Positions 27,708-36,841 are shown, counted from the stretch's first letter. The stretch: 64,000 nucleotides of DNA from Oceanispirochaeta sp. M1 (GCF_003346715.1 NZ_QQPQ01000005.1:145201-209200); one strand, 5' to 3'. Notes: generated from the sequence alone by a model not told the origin. Translations and numbers: made by a program.

Positions 27708-29561
27708 CTACTGATTAAGAAAATCCTCATATGAAATCAGCTGAATACCGTTCTTTCTTGCTTTCTGCAGCTTCGAGCTTATCCCTTCAGGATCTTCACA
27801 GAGAAGAATAATGGTCGACTTGGTAACCGTGGATGAAAACTCATACCCCCGCTCTTCAATAATCTTCTGAAGCTCCTTCCGTCCAAGAGGCCCCTTACCG
27901 GTCATACAGACCTGCCCTCTCGAATTAACAGATTCGACTTCTTTCATCTCAACAACTTCAAGAAGATTCTCAAGGAAGAGAAGATTATCCTCATTCTTCT
28001 TCCAGGCGATAATGTTCTGTCCGGTCACAAAACTGTCATCTTCAAAATCCTTGAACTCTTCCATTCTTTTGATACCAAGCTTCTTTAGAGCCTTCTGCTG
28101 CACCAGAGGTATTCCGAGCTTACTGATCAACTCCGGAGCCGTCATAGTACGCACCTTGTCCAGCTGCTGGAAGAAGTTACTGATCTTCTTCTCTGCAAAA
28201 CCCTCGAGACCAACCAGTTCCTCTTTCTGGACTCTGTATAGATCACTCACATTGGCAATTATCTTTCTGTCATAAAGCTGACGGATTGTAGCCTCGGCAA
28301 CCTGTTCCATACCAGACTCTTTTACCCAGTACAGGATTGTCTGAATCTGCCGCTCGGGACAGACCGGATTACTGCATTTAAGATGTACTCCCTCAGTATT
28401 CACAGCACTTCCACAGGCAGGACATTTATCAGGAGTCATGGTGGAAAAAAAGAGTTCTCCATCCCTCTTACGGGATGAAAGGTTTTCCTTTACATAAGGA
28501 ATGACATCATTGGCCCTCTCAATCAGAAGCTCATCTCCCAGCTGTAAAGCCATGGATTCAACAAATGCATTGTTATGCAGTGAGGCTCTTGCCAGAGTTG
28601 CTCCGCCCAGCTGAATCGGCTCAAACAGAGCAACCGGTACCAGGGCACCCTGACGGCTAACCTGCCAGTCTACGCCCGTCAGATGGGTTTTCTTAGCAGC
28701 AGCAGGAGGTTTAATGGCAATGGCATAATGATGGTGATGATCCACCACCCAACGGCTGTCAATCTCCTCATGATTTGTATTATCATCAACAGTCAGAATC
28801 AGTCCATCCGTCTCGTACAGCCATTTATCTCTAAGGGATTCCAGATATTCATTGTAAAAGGATTCAATATCGGATCTGGATTTAATTGAAAAATACTCCA
28901 CCGTATGAAAACCTGCTTTTGCAAGCCAGTCAATAATCCCGGCCTCACTCTCTGAAGGATTCCAACGGGCTGTCTGGTAGCATACAAAACGCACATACTT
29001 CAGGTCGTCTCTATTTTCCTTCCTGTTAACCAGACCTACACAATTATTCCTGAGGGGACGTCCACCCGTACCGTAATCTGTATTTTTGGGAAGGTATAAC
29101 TCCCCTCTTATCTCAATATCATGCTCTTTTTCAGAGATCGTTTCTGGAATATCCTGGATGTAATCAGAGATGGTCGTCACATCCTGTCCCACAGTTCCGT
29201 CTCCACGGCTTGCCACATACTGAAGCTTGCCCTTTTTATAGTAACAACTGGCGGAAAGCCCGTCTATTTTAGGCTGCATGGTCCATTTCGTAGCGGGAGG
29301 CATGGCAAGCTTATCCAGCCACTTAAATACTTCCTGAGGAGACTTGGCCTTCCCCATGGAAAGCATGGGCTCGGCATGTGTGATTTTACCACTGCGGTCT
29401 GTTTCAGTTCCGACAATAGAAAAGTAGGAACTCCGGGGATTCAGAACACGAAGTTCATCCTCCAGATGATCAAATTCAGCATCCGACAGCAAGGGTGCAT
29501 CTGTATTGTAATAAGCTTCTTTTGCTTCTGTCAGAAGCTTGATCAGGTCCTGTTCTTTCAA
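27708..29561 (-). CDS. ligA: NAD-dependent DNA ligase LigA, divergent
   Basis: A 617-residue LigA (usually about 670) with a TTG start 8 bp after GAGG. Seen: a shortened N-terminal NAD-binding region, the adenylation motif KIDG (about 99-102), an OB fold, a four-Cys zinc finger (CPACG to CSNPVCPE, about 374-398), helix-hairpin-helix repeats and a C-terminal BRCT domain (about 545-617). Two otherwise conserved acidic residues are changed: the Glu before KxDG is Gln (QPKIDG), and RGDGTxGED reads RGDGTVGQD. Activity may be altered, and a second standard LigA elsewhere is likely. The gene is convergent with the HU-LysM gene, 4 bp apart. Confidence 0.9.
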   Translation of the reverse strand: MKEQDLIKLLTEAKEAYYNTDAPLLSDAEFDHLEDELRVLNPRSSYFSIVGTETDRSGKITHAEPMLSMGKAKSPQEVFKWLDKLAMPPATKWTMQPKIDGLSASCYYKKGKLQYVASRGDGTVGQDVTTISDYIQDIPETISEKEHDIEIRGELYLPKNTDYGTGGRPLRNNCVGLVNRKENRDDLKYVRFVCYQTARWNPSESEAGIIDWLAKAGFHTVEYFSIKSRSDIESFYNEYLESLRDKWLYETDGLILTVDDNTNHEEIDSRWVVDHHHHYAIAIKPPAAAKKTHLTGVDWQVSRQGALVPVALFEPIQLGGATLARASLHNNAFVESMALQLGDELLIERANDVIPYVKENLSSRKRDGELFFSTMTPDKCPACGSAVNTEGVHLKCSNPVCPERQIQTILYWVKESGMEQVAEATIRQLYDRKIIANVSDLYRVQKEELVGLEGFAEKKISNFFQQLDKVRTMTAPELISKLGIPLVQQKALKKLGIKRMEEFKDFEDDSFVTGQNIIAWKKNEDNLLFLENLLEVVEMKEVESVNSRGQVCMTGKGPLGRKELQKIIEERGYEFSSTVTKSTIILLCEDPEGISSKLQKARKNGIQLISYEDFLNQ

Positions 29562-29677
29562 GTTGATTACCTCAGGGTTAATTTCAATTTCTATAATAAT
29601 AGCAAAGCAGTATTATGCGAACAGAAAAGGCCCATATTTACAAAGAAATATAATTAGAAAACTTTTATTTACGGGTA

Positions 29678-29706
29678 TGGACAAAGAATAAGGGTTCTGC
29701 TATATT
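29678..29706 (+). promoter_or_regulatory. Sigma-70 promoter of tRNA-Cys
   Basis: TGGACA (29678-29683) and TATATT (29701-29706) are separated by 17 bp, 13 bp before the tRNA. The layout copies that of the tRNA-Asn promoter. Confidence 0.75.
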
Positions 29707-29719
29707 TTTCCACACATTC

Positions 29720-29792
29720 GGCGCCGTACCCAAGCGGCTAAGGGAGTGGATTGCAAATCCATCATTCAGCGGTTCGAGTCCGCTCGGCGCCT
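29720..29792 (+). tRNA. tRNA-Cys (GCA)
   Basis: A 73-nt cloverleaf. The acceptor stem GGCGCCG pairs with CGGCGCC, with T (U) as discriminator as expected for tRNA-Cys. The anticodon loop is TTGCAAA and the T loop TTCGAGT. CCA is not encoded. It has its own promoter and terminator. Confidence 0.97.
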
Positions 29793-29802
29793 TGATGTCA
29801 TA

Positions 29803-29831
29803 AAGGATCAGCATTAGCTGGTCCTTTTTTA
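29803..29831 (+). terminator. Terminator of tRNA-Cys
   Basis: The hairpin AAGGATCAGC/GCTGGTCCTT around ATTA is followed by a T run. Confidence 0.85.
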
Positions 29832-29964
29832 GTTATAAATCTTTTGACGTCACAATCGTACCTGAAAAATGTGAAATTTGTGTTCCTGTAAAGTCCTTGT
29901 AATGCTGAACCTCCCCGATCCATTTATTAATGATAATATGGTTAAAAACTGAGAGAGGTAATCC

Positions 29965-30402
29965 GTGAAAAAAATCAGCATAATCATCTGTGACCGTTAC
30001 CATAACTGCGCCGGAGGCAAGTGTCTGCGTTCTCTGAAAAACAGAGAAGGGGCATTTGCCTTGTATAAGGGAGAAGAAGTGGAACTGGTCGGCTATACAA
30101 CATGCGGAGGATGTCCCGGTGGAAATGTCGAATATTCCCCTGCCGAAATGAAAAAAAACGGAGCCCATGCTGTTCACCTTGCCACCGGCCTCCTTGTCGG
30201 TTATCCACCCTGTCCACGTCTGGGTGAATTTACTAAATTCATACCCGAAAAATTCGGACTCGATGTTGTTATCGGAACCCATCCCATCCCTCAGAATTAC
30301 TATCTCACACATCAGAATATGGAGACATGGAAATCAGAAATTTGGCAGGAACGGATAAAACATGTTCTTTGTGATGAAAAGACCCGCCTGGCATATGATT
30401 GA
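29965..30402 (+). CDS. CGGC-domain protein
   Basis: A 145-residue cytoplasmic protein with a GTG start and GAGAGG ribosome site. It is Cys-rich and carries CAGGKC near residues 15-20, the name-giving TTCGGCPGGN near 47-56, and CPR near 83. These fit the CGGC domain, a putative metal-binding module common in anaerobes. The function is unknown. It is the first of a run of closely spaced genes (30399-31712) whose products are not obviously related. Confidence 0.8.
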   Translation: MKKISIIICDRYHNCAGGKCLRSLKNREGAFALYKGEEVELVGYTTCGGCPGGNVEYSPAEMKKNGAHAVHLATGLLVGYPPCPRLGEFTKFIPEKFGLDVVIGTHPIPQNYYLTHQNMETWKSEIWQERIKHVLCDEKTRLAYD

Positions 30403-31253
30403 AAAGAAGAGAAATAGATTTGAAAGTAATTGAGACATACAGCCTTTTTCATGAAATAACAGAAGAACTGATCTCCATGCTCCGCGGACTGAACACCGAA
30501 CAATGGCTCGCTCCCACATGTTACCCGAGCTGGAAAGTCAAGGATATTGTCGCCCATCTCATACAGTCAGGTATGGGACGACTGTCAGTTCAGAGAGATC
30601 AGTTCTCCCTGCATGAAAACTCGGGGCCTGCACCGGAATTTGAAGATCTGTCAGTTATGATAGACAGGTTCAATACCAGCTGGACTGACTTGTTAAGACC
30701 TGCAAGTCCCAGGGTACTTCTTGATTTCATATCTGTAAGTGAAAGACAGCTGGCTGACTTCATACTGGAACAGGACCTGCATTCAGAAGCTCTTTATGCA
30801 GTGGGCTGGGCCGGAGAAACAGTTTCTGAAAACTGGTTTGATCTTGGAAGAGAGTATACAGAGCGCTGGCATCACCAGCAGCAGATCCGTGAAGCAGTTG
30901 CTGCAGCACCACTGACTGATAAAAAATATTTAAGCCCTGTAATCCGGCTTTTTATGTACTCAATCCCCTTTTGGTACCGGGACATTGATGCCCCTGACGG
31001 GTGCTCGCTGGATATTAATATAAAAGGTGAATCCGGCGGCAGCTGGTCATTACAGAGAATAAACTCTGAGTGGATATTGAAAGAAGAGATTACAGAATCT
31101 GATATGTATATCACCTTGAGTGAAGACACAGCCTGGCGTTTCTTTACCCGTTCAAGTTCTGTAGAATCATTCAGAAACAAGGTCGAGATGAGCACAGAGA
31201 ATGAACTGCTTAAAAACTTTATGAATGTAAAGGCCATCATGATTAATGATTGA
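30399..31253 (+). CDS. DinB/MDMPI-like (maleylpyruvate isomerase N-terminal domain) protein
   Basis: A 284-residue protein. The N-terminal half (about 1-165) has the four-helix DinB/MDMPI pattern with SWKVKDIVAHLIQ near residues 45-57 and a later TERWHHQQQIREAV segment near 152-165; the spaced His residues can bind a metal. The C-terminal part resembles an SCP2-like or MDMPI C-terminal module. Members include mycothiol-dependent isomerases and many uncharacterised thiol-transferase-like proteins. The TTG start overlaps the previous stop; another TTG seven codons on is possible. Confidence 0.7.
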   Translation: MKRREIDLKVIETYSLFHEITEELISMLRGLNTEQWLAPTCYPSWKVKDIVAHLIQSGMGRLSVQRDQFSLHENSGPAPEFEDLSVMIDRFNTSWTDLLRPASPRVLLDFISVSERQLADFILEQDLHSEALYAVGWAGETVSENWFDLGREYTERWHHQQQIREAVAAAPLTDKKYLSPVIRLFMYSIPFWYRDIDAPDGCSLDINIKGESGGSWSLQRINSEWILKEEITESDMYITLSEDTAWRFFTRSSSVESFRNKVEMSTENELLKNFMNVKAIMIND

Positions 31254-31274
31254 GCTGGAGCAACAGGCTGAGAC

Positions 31275-31712
31275 ATGAAAACAAATATACAGAAAATGAT
31301 AATCGCTGATTACGAAGAAGCCTATCAGCTCTGGACAGAAACTGAGGGGATGGGACTTAGAGCCCTTGATGATTCAGAGTCCGGAATAAATAGATTCCTC
31401 AAGCGTAACCCCGACACAAATTTTATCTGCAGAGTGGATGGGAGACTATGCGGAGTTATTCTGTGCGGCCATGACGGCAGGAGAGGATATATTTATCATA
31501 CAGCTGTCCATGAAGAATTCAGGAAACAGGGAATTGGCCGTAGACTGGTAGAAGCTGCAATGACATCTCTGGAAAAAGAAGGGATCAAGAAAGCAGCGCT
31601 GGTCGTGTTTAAAAATAATGACAGGGGTAACCGTTTCTGGGAGTCCATTGGTTTTAAAGAAAGAGATGATCTGAATTACAAAAACAGAGTTATTGATGAA
31701 TTTAATATTTAG
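31275..31712 (+). CDS. GNAT-family N-acetyltransferase
   Basis: A 145-residue acyltransferase. The acetyl-CoA-binding motif A is clear: VHEEFRKQGIGRRLVEAA (about residues 76-93), with the R/QxxGxG/A signature as RKQGIG. Motif B follows with NRFWESIGFKER. The order and size resemble YpeA/RimI-type acetyltransferases. The substrate is unknown. It lies 21 bp after the MDMPI-like gene. Confidence 0.88.
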   Translation: MKTNIQKMIIADYEEAYQLWTETEGMGLRALDDSESGINRFLKRNPDTNFICRVDGRLCGVILCGHDGRRGYIYHTAVHEEFRKQGIGRRLVEAAMTSLEKEGIKKAALVVFKNNDRGNRFWESIGFKERDDLNYKNRVIDEFNI

Positions 31713-31740
31713 GAACCCTGATCAGTTCAAATAGAATAGA

Positions 31741-32088
31741 TTACTTGTCGCCTTCTTCGGGTACGATACAGATAAAGGAAAAATCATCATTACCGGCATT
31801 TTTGAACTGATGCTCTTCTCCGCCTTTAACGTATGCGGTATCACCGGGTGAAACAGATTTTTCTTCACCATCTATAAAAAGGGTTCCTGAACCGCTGATA
31901 ATATAATTGATATGGGGCCAGCCATGGGTATGAAAGGGTGTAAAACCGTCTTTTTTGAGTGTAAAAATCCGCATTGCCCAGCCGTCCCAGCCCTGGGCTC
32001 CGGTAATAGCAGTCTGTTTAAGTACATTTTTTACTGCTTCCATATTGATTTCAACAGCTTTCATCTCTTCATTTTTTAATATAGACAT
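31741..32088 (-). CDS. Cupin-domain protein
   Basis: A 115-residue single-domain cupin. The start is set at the ATG at 32088, 6 bp after AAGGAG, although the frame stays open to 32157. Seen: cupin motif 1 as PFHTHGWPHINYIISGSG (about residues 52-69) and motif 2 as PGDTAYVKGGEEHQFKNAG (about 81-99); His residues in both would bind a metal. The role may be sugar or small-molecule binding or a dioxygenase-like reaction. It is encoded opposite to its neighbours. Confidence 0.85.
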   Translation of the reverse strand: MSILKNEEMKAVEINMEAVKNVLKQTAITGAQGWDGWAMRIFTLKKDGFTPFHTHGWPHINYIISGSGTLFIDGEEKSVSPGDTAYVKGGEEHQFKNAGNDDFSFICIVPEEGDK

Positions 32089-32174
32089 ATTAAACTCCTT
32101 ATGAGGGATGTTAGCACAGTATTTTAAATGATTACAATGAAGAAAAATTCCGTTCATATATGTTGGAGATTTAA

Positions 32175-32636
32175 ATGAAGAGACTGTACAGATGGATTAT
32201 AGGCTTACATATTTTTATAGGGACAGGAGCTTCCGCAGGAGGTATTGCCGCTGTAACTGATCCTGAATCACCCCTGGGAATGCCTGTTGAAATGCTGAAA
32301 TCAAGTCCCTTTGAGAACTACATGATTCCGGGACTGTTTCTACTTATAATTCTTGGTTTCGGGAACATTGCAGTTTCTATCCTTACAATAAAGAAAACCA
32401 GTTACCATGGAGCAGCAAGCGGTATAATGGGAGTAATACTGATCCTGTGGATATTGATTCAATGTTATTTTCTGCAGGCTGTCGGAGGACTTCATATTTT
32501 ATTTTTCTGTCTTGGGATAATTCAGGGTTTACTTGCATTCGTAATTTTATACAGGATGGATAAATTTCCGGTAAACCTGTTAAAAAAAATGATCCGCATT
32601 AAACCGTTATCAGATGATAAAAAGGTAAAAGGATAA
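32175..32636 (+). CDS. Hypothetical membrane protein with four segments
   Basis: A 153-residue integral membrane protein with about four hydrophobic helices (roughly residues 5-27, 48-72, 78-98, 101-123) and a basic C-terminal tail. I do not recognise a named family with certainty. GGAG lies 7 bp before the ATG. It is followed 6 bp later by the next gene, so the two are probably co-expressed. Confidence 0.65.
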   Translation: MKRLYRWIIGLHIFIGTGASAGGIAAVTDPESPLGMPVEMLKSSPFENYMIPGLFLLIILGFGNIAVSILTIKKTSYHGAASGIMGVILILWILIQCYFLQAVGGLHILFFCLGIIQGLLAFVILYRMDKFPVNLLKKMIRIKPLSDDKKVKG

Positions 32637-32642
32637 GTTGAT

Positions 32643-33101
32643 ATGCAGGAACTGAGAATACACCATTTTTTTGACATGCTCAGAGATTACGGAGCCAAGA
32701 AAGAGATAAACCCTCACGATTACGGACATTCCTATCATCTGATAGCAGAAAAAATATACTCCAATAAACTGGATAAAATCAGACTTGTTATATCAAATGA
32801 CGATGTCTGTAAAGACTGCAGCAAGTCGGAAGACGGTCACTGTATTGATACAATCAGCCACAGAACTGATTTTTCTCTTAAGGAAGATTTCAACAACCAT
32901 ATTGACCATAGAATAATGGAAAAGATGAAATTAAAAGAAAATGAAATCATCAGCTATGAGGAGCTTCTGGAAAAGGCCGAGTTTTATATAAATGAGATGG
33001 ATTGGATATACGAAGGGAATGATCCGGATCATACAGAAAAAAGAAGAGAAAACGTAATTAAAGGTGTTCTGAAAACAAGATCTGAACTGAATCTTGTTTA
33101 A
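32643..33101 (+). CDS. DUF1284-like hypothetical protein
   Basis: A 152-residue cytoplasmic protein. It starts LRIHHFFDMLRDYG and has a central ISNDDVCKDCSKSEDGHC segment (about residues 50-67) in which three Cys could bind a metal or cluster. This resembles DUF1284, whose members have an LRxHHLLC start and a DDICxxC centre, but the match is partial. The function is unknown. A carbamoyltransferase-like gene follows after 24 bp. Confidence 0.55.
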   Translation: MQELRIHHFFDMLRDYGAKKEINPHDYGHSYHLIAEKIYSNKLDKIRLVISNDDVCKDCSKSEDGHCIDTISHRTDFSLKEDFNNHIDHRIMEKMKLKENEIISYEELLEKAEFYINEMDWIYEGNDPDHTEKRRENVIKGVLKTRSELNLV

Positions 33102-33125
33102 TACAATTAGAAGGGCTGAAGCAGC

Positions 33126-33935
33126 ATGAATTTACTATCAATATCCGATCTGAGTCCTGAAGAGTTAGATTCGATTTTCACATTAAGCAGAGAGATGGAC
33201 AGTCAGGAAAATTTACAGCCTCTGAAGGGGAAAACTATCCTGCTGTTTTTTCCCGAATCCAGTATCCGTACCCGCATAACTTTTGAAATGGCAGTCAGGC
33301 AGCTGGGGGGAGAAGTGATTATGTTTCCACCCTCCTCACTGGATAAGAGAGAGTCTATAAAGGATGTAGCCGCTTATATAGAAAACTGGGTAGATGCTGT
33401 TATCCTTCGTCATCCGGATATAGAAGTGATTCAGAACCTTGCAAAAAACTGCGGGATTCCGGTGATCAATGCCATGAGCAGAGAAAATCATCCCTGTGAA
33501 ATTATCTCAGATCTGTTCTCACTGTCTGAGATCAGACCGGAATACCTTGATCTCAATTACATTTTTGTAGGTGACGACGGGAATATCTGTACTTCATGGA
33601 AGAACGCCGCAGAGCTTCTGAATCTTAATCTGACACAGATAAAGCCTCCCCGGAACCTGGAAGAAGCACTCCCCTCTTCTGATATAATCTTATGCGATTC
33701 ACTGCCCGAAAAATTCAGAAACGAGGACTATATTGCCTCATATCAGATCACAGAAGAAAGAATGGCTATGGCCCGTCCCGGTGCACTCTTAAATCCCTGT
33801 CCTCCATTTTCCAGAGGAGAAGAGGTTTCAGCTGAAGTAATTGATTCTCCATTTTTCGTCGGATATGAGTTCAAGAAAAATCTTTTGAAGGTACAGAAGG
33901 CAATTATTCTCTTCTGCCTGGATTCAATAGGGTGA
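33126..33935 (+). CDS. Aspartate/ornithine carbamoyltransferase-family protein, noncanonical
   Basis: A 269-residue protein, shorter than ornithine or aspartate carbamoyltransferases (about 305-335). Seen: the carbamoyl-phosphate motif as SSIRTRITFE (about 44-53), a second-site motif as HPCEII where the family has HPxQ, and a C-terminal NPCPPFSRGEEVS in place of the ornithine-type HCLPAHRGEEV. The fold is therefore kept but both substrate motifs differ. No arginine or pyrimidine genes are nearby. The substrate, or even catalytic activity, cannot be assigned. It overlaps the next gene by four bases. Confidence 0.75.
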   Translation: MNLLSISDLSPEELDSIFTLSREMDSQENLQPLKGKTILLFFPESSIRTRITFEMAVRQLGGEVIMFPPSSLDKRESIKDVAAYIENWVDAVILRHPDIEVIQNLAKNCGIPVINAMSRENHPCEIISDLFSLSEIRPEYLDLNYIFVGDDGNICTSWKNAAELLNLNLTQIKPPRNLEEALPSSDIILCDSLPEKFRNEDYIASYQITEERMAMARPGALLNPCPPFSRGEEVSAEVIDSPFFVGYEFKKNLLKVQKAIILFCLDSIG

Positions 33936-34258
33936 GTTTTCTAGAGAAGGCAAAGTCCAAGGCAAAACTGCTTAAACAGAATATTACGGCTCTATACTAT
34001 GCTTACAGAAATCCGGGAACAGGAATGCTCCCCAAGGCTGTCATTTTTATCACCTTATTCCTGGCTCTCAGTCCGATAGATCTGATACCGGATTTTATAC
34101 CTGTTCTTGGATATCTGGATGACCTGATTATGATACCCCTTCTTCTTAAACTCTCTATCAAACTGATACCCGAAGACATAATGGCGGAATCCAGGCTCAA
34201 GGCTGAAAAAGAGCCCCGTATTCTGAATTTAAAAGAGATAAGAAAAAAAAGAGATTAA
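33932..34258 (+). CDS. DUF1232 (YkvA-like) membrane protein
   Basis: A 108-residue protein with a GTG start that overlaps the stop of the previous gene. The DUF1232 core is clear: SPIDLIPDFIPVLGYLDDL (about residues 48-66) between two hydrophobic stretches. The function of the family is unknown. It is convergent with the Nudix gene; their ends overlap by 4 bp. Confidence 0.88.
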   Translation: MSFLEKAKSKAKLLKQNITALYYAYRNPGTGMLPKAVIFITLFLALSPIDLIPDFIPVLGYLDDLIMIPLLLKLSIKLIPEDIMAESRLKAEKEPRILNLKEIRKKRD

Positions 34259-34827
34259 ATCTGTTTTATATATTTCAGATACCAGTACCAGCACTGCACC
34301 ATAATGGCACTGTTATACTCTCCGGTCCCCATATTCTCCAGGATATGAGAAAAGCTCTCCTCCTGCCGTTCAAGATATTCATTTTCATCCAGATCCAGAT
34401 CATGGGTCTTTCTCAGGCCCCTGGCCAGATAAGTAGTCGATACATTGTCCATAAAGGCAGGATTCGGATTGATTGTCCCGATCTCGATCATTTCATCTGC
34501 TGTAAAGCCGGTTTCCTCTCTCAATTCCCTGACAGCAGCCTCAAGAGAGCCTTCACCGGGATCAACAACTCCCGCTGGAAACTCACATGAAAGGGCCCCG
34601 CTGCCGTGACGAAACTGCCGGACCAGAAGAAAGGTGACATCCTCTTTTCCGGCTTCAGGCGGAAGTTCGGGAATTACGGTTACCCAGTTTGGAGCCTTAC
34701 AGACAATCATGGGGTGTTCACTCCCGTCTGGAGATTCCCTGTGAACCTTGTCTATGGAAAAGATAGGTCCCTTCCAGACTTCCTTTACCAGTCCTGTATC
34801 TTTCCAAAGAAGCTTCTTATCTTTCAT
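34255..34827 (-). CDS. Nudix hydrolase
   Basis: A 190-residue Nudix enzyme. The Nudix box matches GX5EX7REUXEEXGU exactly (about residues 87-109; GVVDPGE then RELREETGF). The upstream QFRHGSGALSCEFPAG stretch resembles ADP-ribose pyrophosphatases (ADPRase/NudF). It probably hydrolyses a nucleoside diphosphate sugar such as ADP-ribose. Its ATG overlaps the stop codon of the radical-SAM gene by one base (TAATG), so the two are coupled. Confidence 0.88.
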   Translation of the reverse strand: MKDKKLLWKDTGLVKEVWKGPIFSIDKVHRESPDGSEHPMIVCKAPNWVTVIPELPPEAGKEDVTFLLVRQFRHGSGALSCEFPAGVVDPGEGSLEAAVRELREETGFTADEMIEIGTINPNPAFMDNVSTTYLARGLRKTHDLDLDENEYLERQEESFSHILENMGTGEYNSAIMVQCWYWYLKYIKQI

Positions 34828-35849
34828 TATTTCTCCCTGGGATATTCATATTCCCTGCCGTCTGCTTCGCAGTTTTCAAAGACATAGGCATTATCAGTTT
34901 TTCTGAGAAGAAGACTCCGGGTCAGGGGGATTTTCCCTCCTCCTCCCGGAAGATCAACGGCATAAGTGGGCATAGCAAGGCCTGAGACCTTCAGTCTGAG
35001 CTCATCCATTATCTGCCAGCCCCTTTCCAGAGGAACTCTGAAATGTGATGTACCCCGGGCGAGATCTCCCTGAAACAGGTAATAGGGTTTGACCCCTTCG
35101 GCCAGAAGCCCCTGAAAAAGATCAGCAAGAGTCTGGGAGTCATCATTGACGCCCCTCAGCAGTACAGACTGATTCACCATAGGTATTCCTGCCTCCCTGA
35201 TCATCTTCAGGGCCTGACGGCTCTCTGAGGTCAGCTCATGGGGATGATTAAACTGTATCACCATCCAAAGGGGTGTATTATCACTCAATATCCTGAGTAT
35301 CCCGGGAGTTATCCGGCTGGGAAGAACCGCAGGAAGACGGGTAGCCATCCGCAGAATAAGATTTTTATCCGAAGCATCAGACCGGAATCGCCGGAGGATC
35401 TTCTCCAGATGGGCTTCAGGCAGAGTAAGAGGATCGCCTCCTGTAAGAAGGACCTCCTTTATTTCAGGATGATTATTAAGATATGTAATTACATCATCAC
35501 ATTCATCAAGGCTGAGGTTATGATTCCCGGTCCCTGTGAAGGAACGTCTGAAACAGTGACGGCAGTGAATGGCGCAGTTATCCGTAAGGAGCAGGGCAAT
35601 TCGATTCCTGTAGCGATGTACCATTCTTGGCAGAGGGGAATGCATCTCTTCGGCCAGAGGATCAGAACTCTCGTAATCCAGATACTCCAGCTCTGCCTCG
35701 CTGGGAATAAGCTGCCGCCTGAGAGCCTCTGAACCGGAGGCAAGCTGTAGATAATAGGGGTTGGACTTGAAGACAAGCTTATCCTCTGAGCGATCAAACC
35801 ATGCCTGTTCATTTTGTCTGAGTTTAAATGACTCCAGAATATCCTTCAT
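34827..35849 (-). CDS. KamA-family radical SAM protein (EpmB-like lysine 2,3-aminomutase)
   Basis: A 340-residue radical-SAM enzyme. Seen: the cluster motif CAIHCRHCFRRSF (about residues 93-105, CxxxCxxC), a KEVLLTGGDPLTL segment near 130-142, and a C-terminal PTYAVDLPGGGGKIPL containing the PLP-binding Lys. Length and the CFRR form are closer to EpmB, which makes beta-lysine on elongation factor P, than to free lysine aminomutase (about 415 residues). No epmA or efp gene is in the window, so the true substrate is uncertain. Confidence 0.85.
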   Translation of the reverse strand: MKDILESFKLRQNEQAWFDRSEDKLVFKSNPYYLQLASGSEALRRQLIPSEAELEYLDYESSDPLAEEMHSPLPRMVHRYRNRIALLLTDNCAIHCRHCFRRSFTGTGNHNLSLDECDDVITYLNNHPEIKEVLLTGGDPLTLPEAHLEKILRRFRSDASDKNLILRMATRLPAVLPSRITPGILRILSDNTPLWMVIQFNHPHELTSESRQALKMIREAGIPMVNQSVLLRGVNDDSQTLADLFQGLLAEGVKPYYLFQGDLARGTSHFRVPLERGWQIMDELRLKVSGLAMPTYAVDLPGGGGKIPLTRSLLLRKTDNAYVFENCEADGREYEYPREK

Positions 35850-35916
35850 GGCCCTATCATACCCAAAGCTTGACTTTTGATAAACTGAATTCTATGGTTT
35901 AGCCAAGGATTAAACC

Positions 35917-36828
35917 ATGATTAGAGAAATAGAACGTATCAGCCGCGATATTATAAATACTTTCAGAGCAAAGGAAGGGATCAACCACTTAAACGGTCCC
36001 AACCTTCCATCCCGACAAAGCATTATAGATTTAATTACAATACTCGAATCCATCATATTTCCAGGTTTTCAGGAGCATGAAGTTCTGGAAGAAGAATATC
36101 TCTCCTTTAATATTGGCGGGAAATTATTAAAAGCGGGTCAGCATCTGATCTGTGAAATCGGAAAAAGTCTCAACTGCCGGAACAATCCCTGTACAGAAGA
36201 GAGTGAGAGCGGCTCCCATGATTCCGAAGCTTCCGAGCTGGCATTTAAGTTTCTTAGCAAACTTCCGACCATCCGGGAGATGGCTGTCAAAGATGTAAAT
36301 GCTGCTCTTGAAGGCGACCCGGCGGCAAAAAGCCGTGAAGAAGTGATACTCTCCTACCCCGGACTGGAAGCCATTACAGTTCACCGTATGGCCCATGAAC
36401 TCTACCTTATGGATGTTCCCCTGATTCCAAGAATGATGAATGAACACATACACAGAAAGACCGGTATCGATATACATCCCGGGGCTTCAATTGATGAGTC
36501 TTTTTTCATTGACCACGGAACCGGTGTTGTAATCGGCGAGACCACCTGTATTGGAAAGAACTGTAAAGTATACCAGGGAGTGACCCTGGGAGCTCTCAGT
36601 GTAAAAAAAGAAGAGGCCAATGTAAAACGTCATCCCACTCTGGAAGATAATGTCACGATTTATTCGGGGGCTACAATTCTGGGGGGAGGTACCATAATAG
36701 GGAGCAATACTGTAATCGGGGGAAACCTGTGGATTACATCATCCATAGCCGCAGACAGTCTGGTGTATAACAGACCAGTCGAGTATGTACTTAAAAACAG
36801 ATACGCCCATCAGGATAAGAAATCCTGA
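35917..36828 (+). CDS. cysE: Serine O-acetyltransferase
   Basis: A 303-residue CysE/EpsC-like enzyme. Seen: a helical N-terminal domain (about 1-170) and a left-handed beta-helix of hexapeptide repeats (about 180-290), with IDIHPGASIDESFFIDHGTG and VVIGETTCIGKNCKVYQG typical of serine acetyltransferases; the His in DHGTG is catalytic. It makes O-acetylserine for cysteine synthesis. The C-terminal tail is short. A cysteine synthase gene is not adjacent. AAGGA precedes the ATG. Confidence 0.92.
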   Translation: MIREIERISRDIINTFRAKEGINHLNGPNLPSRQSIIDLITILESIIFPGFQEHEVLEEEYLSFNIGGKLLKAGQHLICEIGKSLNCRNNPCTEESESGSHDSEASELAFKFLSKLPTIREMAVKDVNAALEGDPAAKSREEVILSYPGLEAITVHRMAHELYLMDVPLIPRMMNEHIHRKTGIDIHPGASIDESFFIDHGTGVVIGETTCIGKNCKVYQGVTLGALSVKKEEANVKRHPTLEDNVTIYSGATILGGGTIIGSNTVIGGNLWITSSIAADSLVYNRPVEYVLKNRYAHQDKKS

Positions 36829-36841
36829 AAGGCTGTATCAT

